From assembly GCA_958298945.1 (NCBI GenBank), contig OY282609.1:56578220-56642219 (forward strand): 64,000 bases of DNA. Reading direction: 5' to 3'. A program made the position numbers and the translations under genes. The stretch comes from Atherix ibis. Lineage: Eukaryota > Arthropoda > Insecta > Diptera > Athericidae. Numbering within the stretch: the stretch's first letter is position 1; every line of letters begins with the position of its first letter. Positions 11,134 to 25,100 of this stretch are shown piece after piece. The notes under the pieces were generated by a model. That model was not told the DNA's origin. It did no database searches and was given only the letters and a program-made list of their open reading frames with translations.

Positions 11134-11541
11134 CTAAGTTTCCAATCTTTTCATCTCCAAGTAGCACAATTTAAATTTCTCAGGTAAAGTACTGTATTTC
11201 AGGAATATTAGGATAGATGGTTTACTACAGAGAGTAAAAGTAACTTGTCTCCTTTTCCTCTTATTTCCCTTAATTTTCCTCCATCTCGTATGATAATCTT
11301 GTAATTTTAGAATGTATTGTTGAATTATTATTGATGCAAGGTAAGGATCTTTACGAGTTGACAAAACTGCTCTATCATCGGCATATGTGGCTAACAGCAC
11401 AGGAATATTGATAGTATAAATGCTGTTACCTTGGGAACTAATAATACTATCTTGTGGAACACCAACTTTATTAAAAGAAATGTTGGAATATTCGTGGTTT
11501 TTATTATCCATGGTATATGGAATGTGAAGTTCAGACACCAA
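11134..11541 (-). pseudogene. Jockey-like LINE reverse transcriptase fragment
   Basis: The minus strand reads FNKVGVPQDSIISS, then LATYADDRAVLSTRKDPY and a C-terminal RRQVTFTLCSKPSI. These correspond to AGVPQGSILGP, TYADDTAILTHHKDPS and SAHVTFTLCREQLP in the LINE at 41.5-42.4 kb. It is the same family, carrying a short deletion between the two motifs. Confidence 0.7.
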
Positions 11542-13032
11542 ACTGATAGTAAGGTATAATGTTGGACGGTTCTAAATGGGAAGTAGTTATTCAAAAACTT
11601 TACTTAATCATGGATGTAGATTAATTAGTGTATAAGATAAAGTTAGATTTCCCCTTAATAATTGGATATGATTTTCCTCAACATGTTTTCAATTTTTTTA
11701 AATTCAGATAATCTAAAAGTGGTTAATTAGATTATGTACTCAAAAAAAAAACAGTTTTAAAATAAAACGTGATTACGTGCCATAGTAGAAATTATGTTTC
11801 TTTTTTAACAATAGCGAAACAATTCATTTTTCTAGAAACACAAGTGAAACTACAAGTATTTATTGGTATACTATTCGTGTCGATGAGTCTAGAACAAGGG
11901 TTGTATATTAACATACATTTGTGATTATAAATTTTTGCCACTATCAAAAATTCACATCGTATTTTAATGTAATTTAACTAAAATAAATATTTGTATCAGT
12001 ATTCTCTTTATTTAAGAATACAAGAATAAATTAATGATTTTTTTATAAAGCCAAAAATTTGTAATGTTCATAAATGTAACTATTAAATTTGTAATGTTCA
12101 TAAATGTAACTATAGCCTAGTTTTTATCCTTTTTTTATGATAATCTTCAAAAAAAATTTCGCTCCTTTTTCTATTTGAAACACCATTTCCCATATGGTTG
12201 ATAGCAATTAAAAAACAAAAAAAGGTTACAATATTTTTGGATGAATTCGTAAATGAAATAATTTTTATTCAAAAATGTACTTACACACATTAGATACTAT
12301 GTGGTAAGAATATGAGTACATAAAATGAATCATAATTTTAAGAGATTGTGAAAGAGACGAAAAAGAGATTCATGAATTGATTTGTCTATTGAAAATTATT
12401 GAAATGAATCAGAATTTTTGGGGGACTACTCTTCGATCTTATTCATATTCATATTAATTAAGGTTTGGATGCCTCTGATAAATTTTTTTTTGCAATGGGG
12501 ATTTCCCTTAATGGTAACATATCTCTATGCTTTTTGATTCATATTCGAAGATTTTTCAACTCTTTCCATTATGCCAATCAAAATATTTCCCCTAATTCAT
12601 TTATTTGTATACTCGTAGAAAATCACTAAATTATACCTACTACTCTTTGGCTAATGGTCTTTAAAAGGGGCTTTTTTATCAATTATAAGATGAAATTGAT
12701 AATTTCAGTACGCATTTATAACCAACCTCAAATTGGTACTTTTGGAGCTAAGTGGCAACATCTGTAATTTGCTACGAAATAAAATCGCTTGCAGCATTGC
12801 GAGCAGCTCAGTCTAAGCGTGATTTTGATAGACGCGAGTGGTCATTTTTGTTTGTCGGTAGTTTTTGTTATTACAATATTTTCCGTTCAGTAGCATTGAA
12901 CAAGTACGAATTTGTGTAAGCAAAGCTTAAATGTTGCCAGTGTCTATTTTTATTCAAATGCAAAACTATAATATTAAGTAGTTTATTTTAGTGTTCGATT
13001 AAAGTTGAATTTATAAAGAAAAAGAATTTAAA
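11542..13032. other. upstream region of Tg with a 30-bp tandem duplication
   Basis: No gene. A 30-bp unit (aaatttgtaatgttcataaa...) is repeated twice at 12055-12113. The last 230 bases (12800-13032) are more GC-rich and include an initiator-like tcagtc at about 12808. They probably form the promoter and 5' untranslated region of the first Tg exon, but this is inferred only from position. Confidence 0.35.
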
Positions 13033-13138
13033 ATGGAAAATACGAAGAGTTGCGGCTGTTTCGAATGTCTTTTTTCACCATGCCTGAAACGTAAAGAAAA
13101 ACAAATGAGCTCAATGAAAATGTGGCCATCATCTATAA
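13033..13138 (+). other. Tg: Tg alternative first coding exon A
   Basis: ATG at 13033 opens MENTKSCGCFECLFSPCL, then KRKEK, 35 codons plus one base, followed by donor gtaaat at 13139. The phase (1) fits the acceptor at 25648. The Cys cluster plus basic residues suggests S-acylation and membrane association. Unlike a myristoylated protein it lacks Gly at position 2. Drosophila Tg is known to have a fatty-acylated isoform A; equating the two is inference. Confidence 0.75.
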
Positions 13139-16100
13139 GTAAATATTAATTCAATTTCTAATCGAATAAAATAAAAAAATATGTATATTGCAATTAAAAA
13201 AAAATAACAACAAAGATATTTAAAATAAATAAAATATTCAGCATAAAAAAGCATACATGAAATATATTAACCTGAAATTATTATGAATTCTTTTATCGTA
13301 ATTTCCTGAGAAATGTGAAGAAATTAAAAATAAAATAATATATTTAGTATAATAACTAGACGGTTGGACATGAAAATATTGTATTTTACATATATACGAT
13401 ATATTAGTAATATATATATATATATATATACTATACATAATTATGTATAAAAAGAATGATGATATCATCGACACTTGAAGTTTATTCAGTTCGAGAGTTC
13501 AACATTTATTTCAAGATCGTAGACTGATATTTTCTTCAGCTGTTATATGAAATTTGAATCTCTTTCATATAAAATATAATCCGTATATAATAAATTTATA
13601 TTACGTCATATTATTGTTAGATAAAAATTATTTTTTTTTCAGTAGCATTAGAATATAATATTAGGCAATTTATATCAATAAAAGGATAATTGAATCTATT
13701 TTAAATTGATGGCAATTTATTTATGTTACAAAATAATATACAATTTATTAAGTTAATTTTTAACAAGTGAACTTTATTTGATTAAATTAATCGTCAACAA
13801 TTTTTTTAAATTATATATTTATTATAAGATCATTAAAGGTGTTATTGATTCAATAAAAAAAATATTTTTTTTACTCAACAATCTCTAAGTACTTATTAAA
13901 AAAATTATAGACTATGTTCCAAATAAAAATTTAATGAATATTTTAATTATTCTTGATAGTTAATAATCATATACAAATAGAATAAGCAGAAGGGAAGGTA
14001 TATTTAAAAAAAAAATTATATTACAGAATAGTATAGTTTATTAAGTACATATTCAGCAAGTGTACTTTGTTTAATTAGTGTTAGTTACTTCAATATAAAT
14101 ATTTCTAAACCAATCATAATTAATCGTCAACAATTTTTTTTATTGTATAATATATTTGAAAATAACACCCTAAAAAAGGTGTTATTGATTCAATAAAATA
14201 ATTTTTTTTTTGGCCCAAAAATCACTAAGTACTTATTAAAAAAAATAATAGGTCTTTTTTAATAAGTATACCTATATTGAGAGATGTTAGGCGAAAATAC
14301 ATTTTATAAAAATCAAAGCCTTTGTTCCAATTGTAAATTTTATATATATTTTAATTATCATTTAAAGATAGCTAATTATTTTATACTTACAATAATTAGC
14401 TATCTTTAAATAGGATAAACAGATTTTCTTAGAATTCTTTTTTTTTTTTTTGTTAACTTTATTGACCAATGTACAAATATCTTACCATAAAAATGGATTT
14501 CTTGTAATTTTCTTACAAATGTCATAAGCAATTTATAAAATGGAACATTTCTATTTGGTATAAAAGTTTGAAACTTGTTTTAAATAAAATTAATTTTGTT
14601 ATAATTGCGAAAATAAACAAAATGACATAATCACTATTTGCAATAAAAATTTTATATTTAAATATTTATTACTATTCGCTAAAATTGAATTTATACAATT
14701 ACATTTGCATATCTATTAATTTTTATAATAATATATCTAATAATAAGTAAATGAATTTATATAAATTTTTATGGACCAATTTGATTTTTAAAGTAAATAT
14801 TTTATTTTTAGCAAGATTACTCTATAGAATAATTTATTCTAAGTAAATTCTGAAAATCAACCATTAGGCACGTAACTAACTGAATTACTATGAATATTAC
14901 TAGTAATAATTCTTGGAAGAAAACTAGAATATTTATTCATAGATGAATGAAAATATTTGTAAACAAATAAAAAAAAAAAGAAGAAAGTATTAAAAACGAA
15001 TTATTAAAGTTCGATTTACATAATAATAATGGAACTGTCGTATGTGAGGTGTTATACGCATATATGAATTTATCTTACAGTGTTAACTTTGTAAACAGAA
15101 ATAGTCCGCCAAGGTTAACTACTCAATCATGACAACAACAAAAAATAGAAAAGAAAAGAACTCGTACAAAGTATCTATTGGTATAAATACGTTGGAGAGA
15201 TAATTTTTTTTGATTGTATTTCTTGTACATTGTTAAGTATTTGGTAACAGCTGACATATGAGAGAAACTTCTATGGTCTTTCATACGATACACGTTTGTA
15301 TCTATAGTCTGCCAGTAGACTTCAGTTATAAGTTGAGTATAAACATTTTTTTTTAAAGAGGATTATCAAAAATACATTAATGTATTAATTTAAAAAAAAA
15401 AAGACTATTTAAAAAAAATAAAAAGGCACATATTCAAGATCATATTTAGTCAACGCGAGTATCCGTCTTGAGCTGTCATACGCAATACTCTAAAATCAAC
15501 AGTTTTCGAAATTAATTAACAAGACTTTATTCAAATGTTATAATTACTATTGAACAAATAAAAAAGAATTCTTTTATACATAACATTGCATTCATACCTA
15601 TACGGTGCGATACCACGCGTTTATGCTAATCATAACCATTGAGTGCGAATATTTGCTGTGTCAAGTGCATCCACGCATTAAAATTCGCTTACGTCAATTT
15701 GGTCGACATCGTCTAACAGATACTTTCTGCTAAAGAAAATGGCGTCTTGCATTTTTCTGGTGCATAAGAGCTGATCTGATTTTTACTATTATAAATTGTA
15801 GGATATAATGTCAAAAGAAATGGAAATTTAAATGTTATACTCTTTGGAGTCCTTTTGTAGCTATTTGTCAATGTTGTGACATACATTTAACTTCCATGTA
15901 CGTCGATACTACCAAACAACCCACCGTTTCTTTACTAAATAGAAATCCACCTCTCGTACGGTTTTATAATCGCCTAAGTTTCTTTTCCAGTCCTCTTTTC
16001 AAGGCTAAATATATTTTTTTACTAAAAATCTATAGTTTTATGTAATTTATAATTTATTTATTCATAACTAAAGTGCACGCAGGCTAACATGTATGGCAGA

Positions 16101-19100
16101 AAAGTAATAATACTGTTTTTTTGAAACAATTTTATTTTATTTTTATATTTCAACATTATCCCCTGTAAAGTAGTTCCCTTGGGTAACTATATGTTGGCGG
16201 AACCATTGTTTCACTCTTCGGCAGTGCTGGAAGGCTTTAACTGGAATCGCTTTCAGCTCCTCGGTTATAACTCTTTAGAATGTATTGTAATTGACAGAAC
16301 TAAGATGATGTCATTTCAAGTAGTTTTGATCTTGGGAAATAAAAAAAAGTCAAATGAATCGAGATCATTCATTTAATTTTGAATCTTATTTTTACGACAA
16401 AAACTTTTTTGATGGAGCATCGAAGTGTCTGAAATGTCTGCTCTGACACGAATTGCCCTATTTCTGAGGCTATCAGGACTTCTGTATAAAAAAAATTTGG
16501 TTGACAGTTTGTCCTGGTGGCATAAATTCTTTCAAAAAATCGTTTAGCATGGACCTTAATTTTTTATTTGCTTATTCGAGCTTTTTTTGGTCGAGGAGAT
16601 TTTGTCAGCTTGCTACTCTTCACTTAGACTCTGTCAAGAAGGTCAAGGCGTACACATCCTCCCGATTGTCTTTTCCGTTCCCGAATCTTAGCTCAAAATA
16701 TGATAAAGGGTAAAACGATTCGAATTTAACTCTCTATTCATCAGATACAATGTTAATCAACGACTGACCACACAAGAGCCTACCTGAGCCCTCCAAAATG
16801 CTTTATGCCACTTAAAACATTATGATCTTCATCCGTTTAGGAGGAACTAACGTACAAGTTATGTGAACGGGAGATCCAAAGTGCTACCAGATAGCTCTCA
16901 GTGGAGCCAGTTTCATTGGCGAAAATTGGGGCATTACAATTTTTTTCTTTTTCTCTCAATTAACATTTGTACTAAAAAGTAAAATTTTAACATCATAATA
17001 ACTAAGATTATTTGCTAACAAAATAAAGGCAGTTGAATTATTTTACTATCCAGTCTCATCTACTTGCACTCAAAGGCGTATCTAATTTACACTTAGGGAT
17101 GTTTGTAATGTATTAAATATTTTATTCTTAGTAAATAAATGAATATTTTTCATATTTCTTTGAAATTTCAAAAAGGCAATAATAATAGTAAGAGCTCGAA
17201 TTTTGATTAGTCAACTCTACTAACAAACTAAATCTTATCCGAATTAAATCTAATTTAACTCAGTACAAAGTTCGATTTACAATTATTTTTTAATAAATTT
17301 TTGATGCTCCATAAATATCCCATAATATGCATGGATAAATGTATTTACACTTACCGTATTGGTCAGTTAAAAAAAATGTTTACATTTTATTAAAATGCAT
17401 TGAATAATTTTGTTTTTAAATAGAATACACGTAATAATCGATTATTACATATTCATTGGCAATGCCAAATTGAGAAATGTGTAAACTAATTGATTTGTCA
17501 AGACTTAAAAGGGAGAAATGCACATTCTTCTGCCAAGACATCCGATGCGTAATACAAGAATTTATCAATAGGTAGTTTCCTCCTTGAGCAGTTTTCTCTG
17601 TGATTCATTGAAGGAAATTCCGTCAATCTTATTTCATTGTTAAGAATTTGATAGAAAATCACCAATTTGAAAAATAATCAATTCCATTCAAAAAGTCAAA
17701 TTTCTTATACAAATATTCATACAAAACGATTTTTATCCAAAGTTCCTTGTAATAAATTTCTGTTGAAAATCTCGTAACTAAAAAAAAATCACCTGTAATT
17801 TATTGCCATATTGGATATTGAGTCATACTATCGATATGCATCTAAACATATTTGAATGATGCTTTATACACTTTGTACTCGTATTATTCTTATTATTAAC
17901 ATCAAGTTAAATATTTAAGATTTTCTAAGGAAAAATTCTTCCGCAAAATAATTTAAAGCTCTTTTTTTCTTGTATATACTCGTATACCAGTAAAAACCGT
18001 ATTAGACTAAATTAATTATTTTAAATAATAATAATTATTTTGAATATTTTCTTATAGCTAATTTTAAATATTAAAATTTTTTAAATATATTTTGTTGTTG
18101 TTTATTGAGCGAGATACGTTAAGAGGCAAACATAACAACATATTATATTAGCTGCGCCTTAAGCTTAGCCCCATTGTCAATAAGTTAAGTATGATTATAA
18201 ACATGACTGCATGTATGTATGCATATATAATGTGTGGGAAAATAGTATAGTTTATTTAGTTTTCATTTACTCAGTAAGAAGAACGGGTGGCTTAGTATTG
18301 TGATCGTATAGTTTTCGGATAATTTTTAGTTATAATTTTTTTTCTCATATATGTATCAAATGACATTAAATTATAAAAAAAAAACACTAAACATTATTTT
18401 TAATAGTATAAATTAGAAAAAACTATATTCATAATAAGAATATTTGATAAAAGTTAAAAAAAAAAAAACAATATAAACGAAAACTGAATTTTTAAAAAAA
18501 ATGAGTTTTGTTAGAGATTGGTGGGGTGAGAATGTTGGATATCCATGGGGACGAAGACGCGCTAGGAGGATTCCACCACCTATACGACGATGGCCTCATT
18601 CAATGTGTAATTTTTTAAAAATACATTTCCCCGTTGTTCTATTTTATATTGGTTTTGTTGATTTTTTGGGTGCATAATATATGGGTGAATAAAATAATTA
18701 ATAACCGATCATAAACTACAAGAATTAATATTTAATTTGTTTTTCTTGTAAATATTATAAGTAATATGTTGATAATATGATCATTGTTATTAAGATAATA
18801 TTAATTAATTATTATATTATAAATATAAAATATTTTTATTTAAACATTTTTGTAAAAGTAAAATGCCAATTTTATTTAATTTGAAAATTAACCAAATAAC
18901 AACTGGTAGTGAAATTAAATGCACCGAATATCAATAATTCTAAAAATAATTCAAATTCAATTAAGATTTTGTATATATATATGCTGTTTTGAAAAGCTTT
19001 AAAAGTGAATCAATATAAAATGAGAAATAAAGTATGCATCAAAAGATATTTTACTTAAAATTGTTTCTTTAAAACAAAATTGATTCATTGCTACTTTTAA

Positions 19101-22100
19101 AATATACCAAAGCTTAAAGTAGTTATTAATATGGAAAGAGATTTTTTTTAATGGGTCTCATACATGAACAAACAATTTTTTTTAAAGAATCTCATACATT
19201 TTTATTTCAAAAAAAAAATTATTTAAGTCATCTAACATATTTAATCAATTATATTAAATTTTAAGCCTATAACTAGCCATCCGAATGCTATTCGATTCAA
19301 GGTGAACAAAAATTATAATAAAAAATATATATATTTTTTCTCAATATTATAATTTGTCCAATTCGGTGGTGTTTCTGGCTAACTTGGATATTAATTTTTC
19401 ATGAGAATATGAATGTACCATAGACTGAAGCTTTTTTTATTAGCTTGTAGGCCTAAAATTGATACCTTTAACATCATACCTGATTTTCTTATATACAAAC
19501 TCTTTTTAAATTAAATAATAAATTGACAAAAAGTGACGTACAATTGAACATACAAATTGCTTTTCATCACTTGAAAAATTCAAAGAAATACTTATGAATA
19601 TTTTGACTATTTGACCATGTTGGAAATCAAAGCTTTTTTTAAATAAATATTTAAAAAAAATGCCATTTCCCTTCTCATAGCTTGAATAGTATTCGTACTA
19701 CCACTTAAACATTTTTTCAGTCGGTCTATTTTGACTGTACCATTATATTCTTAGCTTAATTATTATCTAATGCATACTCTTAGTTCAATAGAAAACTTTA
19801 GAGTGTGCTTTACATGGTGTGGGATGCTTTTTATTACGGAGGTGGATTAGAAATCGAAGAAGGAATTGCGAATTTTCCTTTTAAAGCGAAATTACTTCAA
19901 TAGTCAATATGAATAATCTAAAATAGTCATCTAACTTCCGCCATGCAATTTTTTAAACAAAAAAAAACACAAACAAACATTATTTGTAGAAACCAAAAAA
20001 TGGGAAATATTAACATTAAATATATAATCGAACACATTTTATTTGATTAAGTTTTGGGTAAGGTTGTTGGCAACTGGAAAATACTATATTTGCACCTACC
20101 AAGAGTGGGATGTATGAGCATGCCCATTTGTACAATATTTTTTCTCAATTATTTTATAACAAAGAACTAAAAATTTTATGCTTTTAATCAACAAATTTAC
20201 TTAGTAACTGAATTTATTCCATAAAGTTAAGAAAAATCTATTATTTAGTTTTTCGTAGAAACGATAATATTATTAAAGTATTATAATAAAAAATGGGCAA
20301 TTTTTGGCTTTATTATTTTAGATTTTATTCTATGCTGTGCAGTTTAATGAATAATTTTATGAATCAAAATTACAATGAAAACAAATCATTTAATCCAAAA
20401 TATATACTTTTTATATCGTTAAACAAATTTCCAAAAAAAATCTTCTCTTAATTATGTTTATGTGTGGGTGCAGACATAGAAAAATTATATGTAAGTATTT
20501 TGATAAGATTAAGTGAAACTTGTAAAATTCTTAATCTCAAAACCAAAAGTACTCATCGTACTCTCTCAACAAAAAAAATGAAAAATTACTGATTATTTTA
20601 TAAATTTATTTTTAATATACGAGTATTGTTTTATTGTAGCATTTTTTAAATTGATAAAAAGACATTTTTGATAAATTAGGGCTTCAAGAAAGTAAAGAAA
20701 ATTCACAAATCTCATATAAAGCTCTTTTATTAAAACTTTAGTTATCCCCTACATAATTTGCTTAACACAATAATTTCCATCACCAATTCAAAATAAAATG
20801 TATCTTCAATTTCCTTAATGATATCTGAACTTAAAAGAGGTTCATCCATTCATACTTTACTCTTTAACCCCCCCTCTCCTGTCAAGCAAGCTCCCACCAT
20901 GGAAAGCTTGATTGAGAGCTGAGTTGAGAGTGCCTGTTGTTACTAAGCGGATTCAAAAAGGCAAACAGGAATCTCTTCCTAGCATAGTAAGATGAACTTG
21001 ATAAAGCCTAACTTTTTTTCATGGATGAAGCGCACCACATCGTTTGAAGTCATTGGTGATGTTCATCGTGAACTACCAGGTGTATAAGCTTAAAACACAC
21101 ATTTTTTTCTTCATAGAAAGCAAAAGCATATTTATTTAAAGTAGTTGCCCTCGCTAGCTACACATTTTTCCCATCTCTCGGGCAATTTGTGGATACCACG
21201 CCAAAAAAATTCCTTCTCTTTCGAGGCAAGCACCTTATCAAGCCATTTTCGGACGTCTTCGTAAGAATCGAAGTGCTGCTCAGCGAGCAGCACTTGGCCC
21301 ATCGACGAAAACAGGTGGAAGTCGGAACGAGCCAGGTCTGGTGAATAAACTGGGTGGGGTAGCATCTCCCAGTTGAGTGTCTCCAAGTAATTTCGGACCA
21401 TTTTTGACGTGTGCGATGGTGCGTTGTCGTGGAGCAAAATTAGCTTGTCATGTCTTTGTTGATAATCCGTCCTTTTTTCACGTAGAGCACGGTGCAATTT
21501 GATCAGTTGTTTATAGTAGCGATGGGCATTGACCCAGGTTTCAACATCTCATAGTAGACGACATCCTGCTGATCCCACCAATCGCACAGCATCGTCTTCC
21601 TTCCGAAGCGATTTGGTTTTGGGGAAGATGTTTATGGTTGGCCGGGATCAATCCACGATTTCTTGCGTTTAGGATTCTCGAAATATATCCACTGTCACAA
21701 GTGGATATATTTCGAGAATCCTAAATACAATCCGATGCAGGAACGACTTGTCTGGCGAGCAAGATTTCCCATGTGTTTTGGCGTCGCTCCATCTGCATAT
21801 CGTTCAATTCATGCGGCACCTATTTTCCGATATTTTCAATCTTCCCCATGGCACGCAGACGCATGAAAATGTCTGGTTGAGTAACACCCAACTGCTCCGC
21901 GAGCATTTTTTCCGATTGAGTATCGTTTTCGTCCAAAAAAACTTACAATTCTAGGCCGATTTTCACGATTTTTGTCCCACAAGTCAAAATTACTGTCTTT
22001 GAACCGACAACTCCAAACTCGGCACGTTGTTTCTGATAAAGCACTGTCACCATAGCCTCCATAACCATTCGATGCGATTCGACAGCCGATTTCTTCAAAT

Positions 22101-25100
22101 TGAAGCAGAAAATCAGAGCTTCCCGCATATGCTCTTTTTCTGACAAAAACTAGATATGATTACCAAATGAAAAATGTGTGTTGTTGTACGAAATTGCTGA
22201 CAATGTGCACTGATCAATGTTGACAGATGTCAAACTCATAAAAAAAGTATGGCGTGTCTATGGTAGCTTAATACGCTCACTCACGCCATCTATGACCAAA
22301 CAGCGGATTTATTACAGGATTTTTCTACCTCACAGTTCCCATTTCCATGGCGAATTATGGGCCTATTAGAATAGCAGTAAAGATGTTAAATAATATTTGC
22401 AATAGCACATACATAGTAATATTCAGTGATAGTCTGCCCACCCTTGAAGTTATTGGTGGTTCATCAAGTTTTTGGATGCCACCCTCATCTGCCAATCATG
22501 TACCGTTCAGGTTGCAATCTCGCACATACCAAGCGAATGCCAACTAACCCAAAATGATTTCACGAAAAGGACTCTTGCTTTTATCATGTTTTGCTTAACA
22601 AAATAATTATGCTTTGCCACATGTAACATATAGTTGTCAAAAAACGTTACGGCCGTGACGCTTTTTATGGACCTTACCAACGGAATGTTTAAAATTATAT
22701 TTAAACCAGATTTTTACTTGTTTGTTTGTTTGCACATACAAGACATGTGCCCGTTTAATTGAGTGAGTTCAGCTTTCGATGAAAGTTCTAAATTTCATTT
22801 TAATTCTGGAATTCTTTAAAGTAATCGAAAAGAAATATTTCGAACTCAAAATTTCCCGAAATCAATTATTTTCACTTGTACTTTATAATGACCGAAATTC
22901 GAGATTTTATTTTCCTTCTAAAATTTAATACTTTTTAGTTTATTATCTTTTAAAAAAAGGAGAAAAAATATCTTTTTGAAATTTTATTAGCTAGGATTGC
23001 AAATTTTTTTAACTTCACAAGTTTTAACTTTTGAACTTGTTTTGTTGAAATTTTTGAAATTTACAAATTTTATTTTAATTTTTAAAGATTTTGATAATTT
23101 TTTCTGTATTTTGTATGTGTATTTTTTTTTTAAAACTATATTCTAATAATCTTTATCCTTAATTATAAATTCTTTGCGCTATAACAACTAAGCCCATTTG
23201 ACGACAACTAAACGGCGTCCTTCGGCTCTGTTACTAGCTGGATTCGAATTCAGAATTACTGCGTACTAGACGCAGACATTGTGAGTGTCGCTAAAAATAA
23301 GTTTTTTTTTTTTAAAAACATTTTTACTAGTCCAGTAGAAGACGGTTTAATATTTGATGGTACATGAAAAAAAATGCATTTTTTTTACACTTAATAGTCA
23401 AAAGCAACTAAAATTTTAAAAATTGTTTCATTGTCGAATCCAGTATTCATTCATCATTAAAAAGATTTTGATTTTAAATTCTGAGAATTTAATTATACGC
23501 AACTAAACATAACTCATGACTAATAATATTGTAAAAATTTTATAGAGGAGATATGATTAAGGAAAAGTAAAGGTCATCATCATTTTTCGAAATAAATTTT
23601 TTTCGGATAAGAGTTCAGAAGGTATTTTTATTAATGTTGTAGCTTTCAAACATATATTTTCGGTTTTATCTTAGAATATATATACAGACTTATATAAATA
23701 CATTTAATTGAAAAAAAAACGTAGCAATTTTTAAATCGAATAAATTTAGCCGAAAATTCATACAACCATTTGGTTAAAAATTCTGTTTCTCAACATTTTA
23801 TTCCAATATTCGTAGTGTAATTGTATAATTTACTGTATGGGACATACTCTACTACGAGTATCTTAATGGAATTACAAATTATTTCAATTTCGATTACATC
23901 AATAAATTCTGGTCACAAAATGTGTTTAAGTTATGATCAAAATTTAAATGAACTTCTTGATGAAATTGTGTCATTCTGTCTATTGTCCATTGTAACTATT
24001 TGGCAGATTTCCCTTTGAAAATGAGCTTATTTTTACTTGCAAAATCAAATTACTTAAATACTCGTAGTAACAATTTATTGCGAATTTAGACTTGCAGAAT
24101 TATTTTTTTTTGTCTATAGTTCAGCTATTTTCTTTTATTTGTATTCGAATATCTAATAAGCGATTTGTACATATACTAACTGAATATAATTTTTTTTTTT
24201 TAACATAATTTTTTCTTATTTTTAAAAATAGATTTTACCAAAAATATTATATATATTACAATAAAAGAAAAGATATATTTTCATTTTACAGTGATAAGAT
24301 TCTCAGCCATACGTAGAAATTCAGACTGGCTAAATAGTGAGACCTTTTCAGCATTACGTTAGGCCACTACTAAAAATCCAGTCTACTCAAAATCGTTCCC
24401 TAAATTTTTTTTCTTTTTGGAAACTAAGTTATAGACGTCCTATCTGCCAATATTGTGGCGTTCTTCTAACTTTTTCCACATACATTGGACCGAGTGTCAG
24501 TAAACTCGGAATTTCCTTGTGACTAGGGTTCATTTTATTGTGAAGCTCTTAGATACAAAAAGGTCATCTCCAAGTCCTCTTTTTAACCTGATCAAAGATA
24601 CTAACATGCCTCAAAAAATTTAAGAAACTCTAACTGATCTAGTAATGAAACTGGTAACTCCCAACAACCACACAAAAACTTGAAACTGCCACAAATTCTC
24701 ATGACGAAGTTTTATAATGGGTTTTATTCAAAATTAATATGAAGACTGATTGACTAAGAGACATAAATAATGACTCAATATATTAAATATCGTAAACTAA
24801 AAATAGTGTGAAAATAATTTTGAACATACTCTTAATTCAATAATGAGTAATTATTTATTATATTATTGAAAATTCTTAAGAAATATTTTTGTTCTATTAT
24901 TTCTTTTAAAATATGTTCATAATCAGTTATTACGATAAATTAATGTAGATTATGTTACAGTAACATTATGTTTTACTATCCGTTTGATAGAAAATAAAAC
25001 TTGAATAAAAAGCGAACAAAATCAAATAAATTGATTGAGGGAATTTTTTTTTATAATTCCGATCACACTATGCCTTTAAGAATAGAAATTTTTATGCATG

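Noticed and set aside
23190..23290. Possible tRNA-like patch (ggattcgaat)
   Set aside because: Only a B-box-like string is present; no acceptor stem or A box could be paired.
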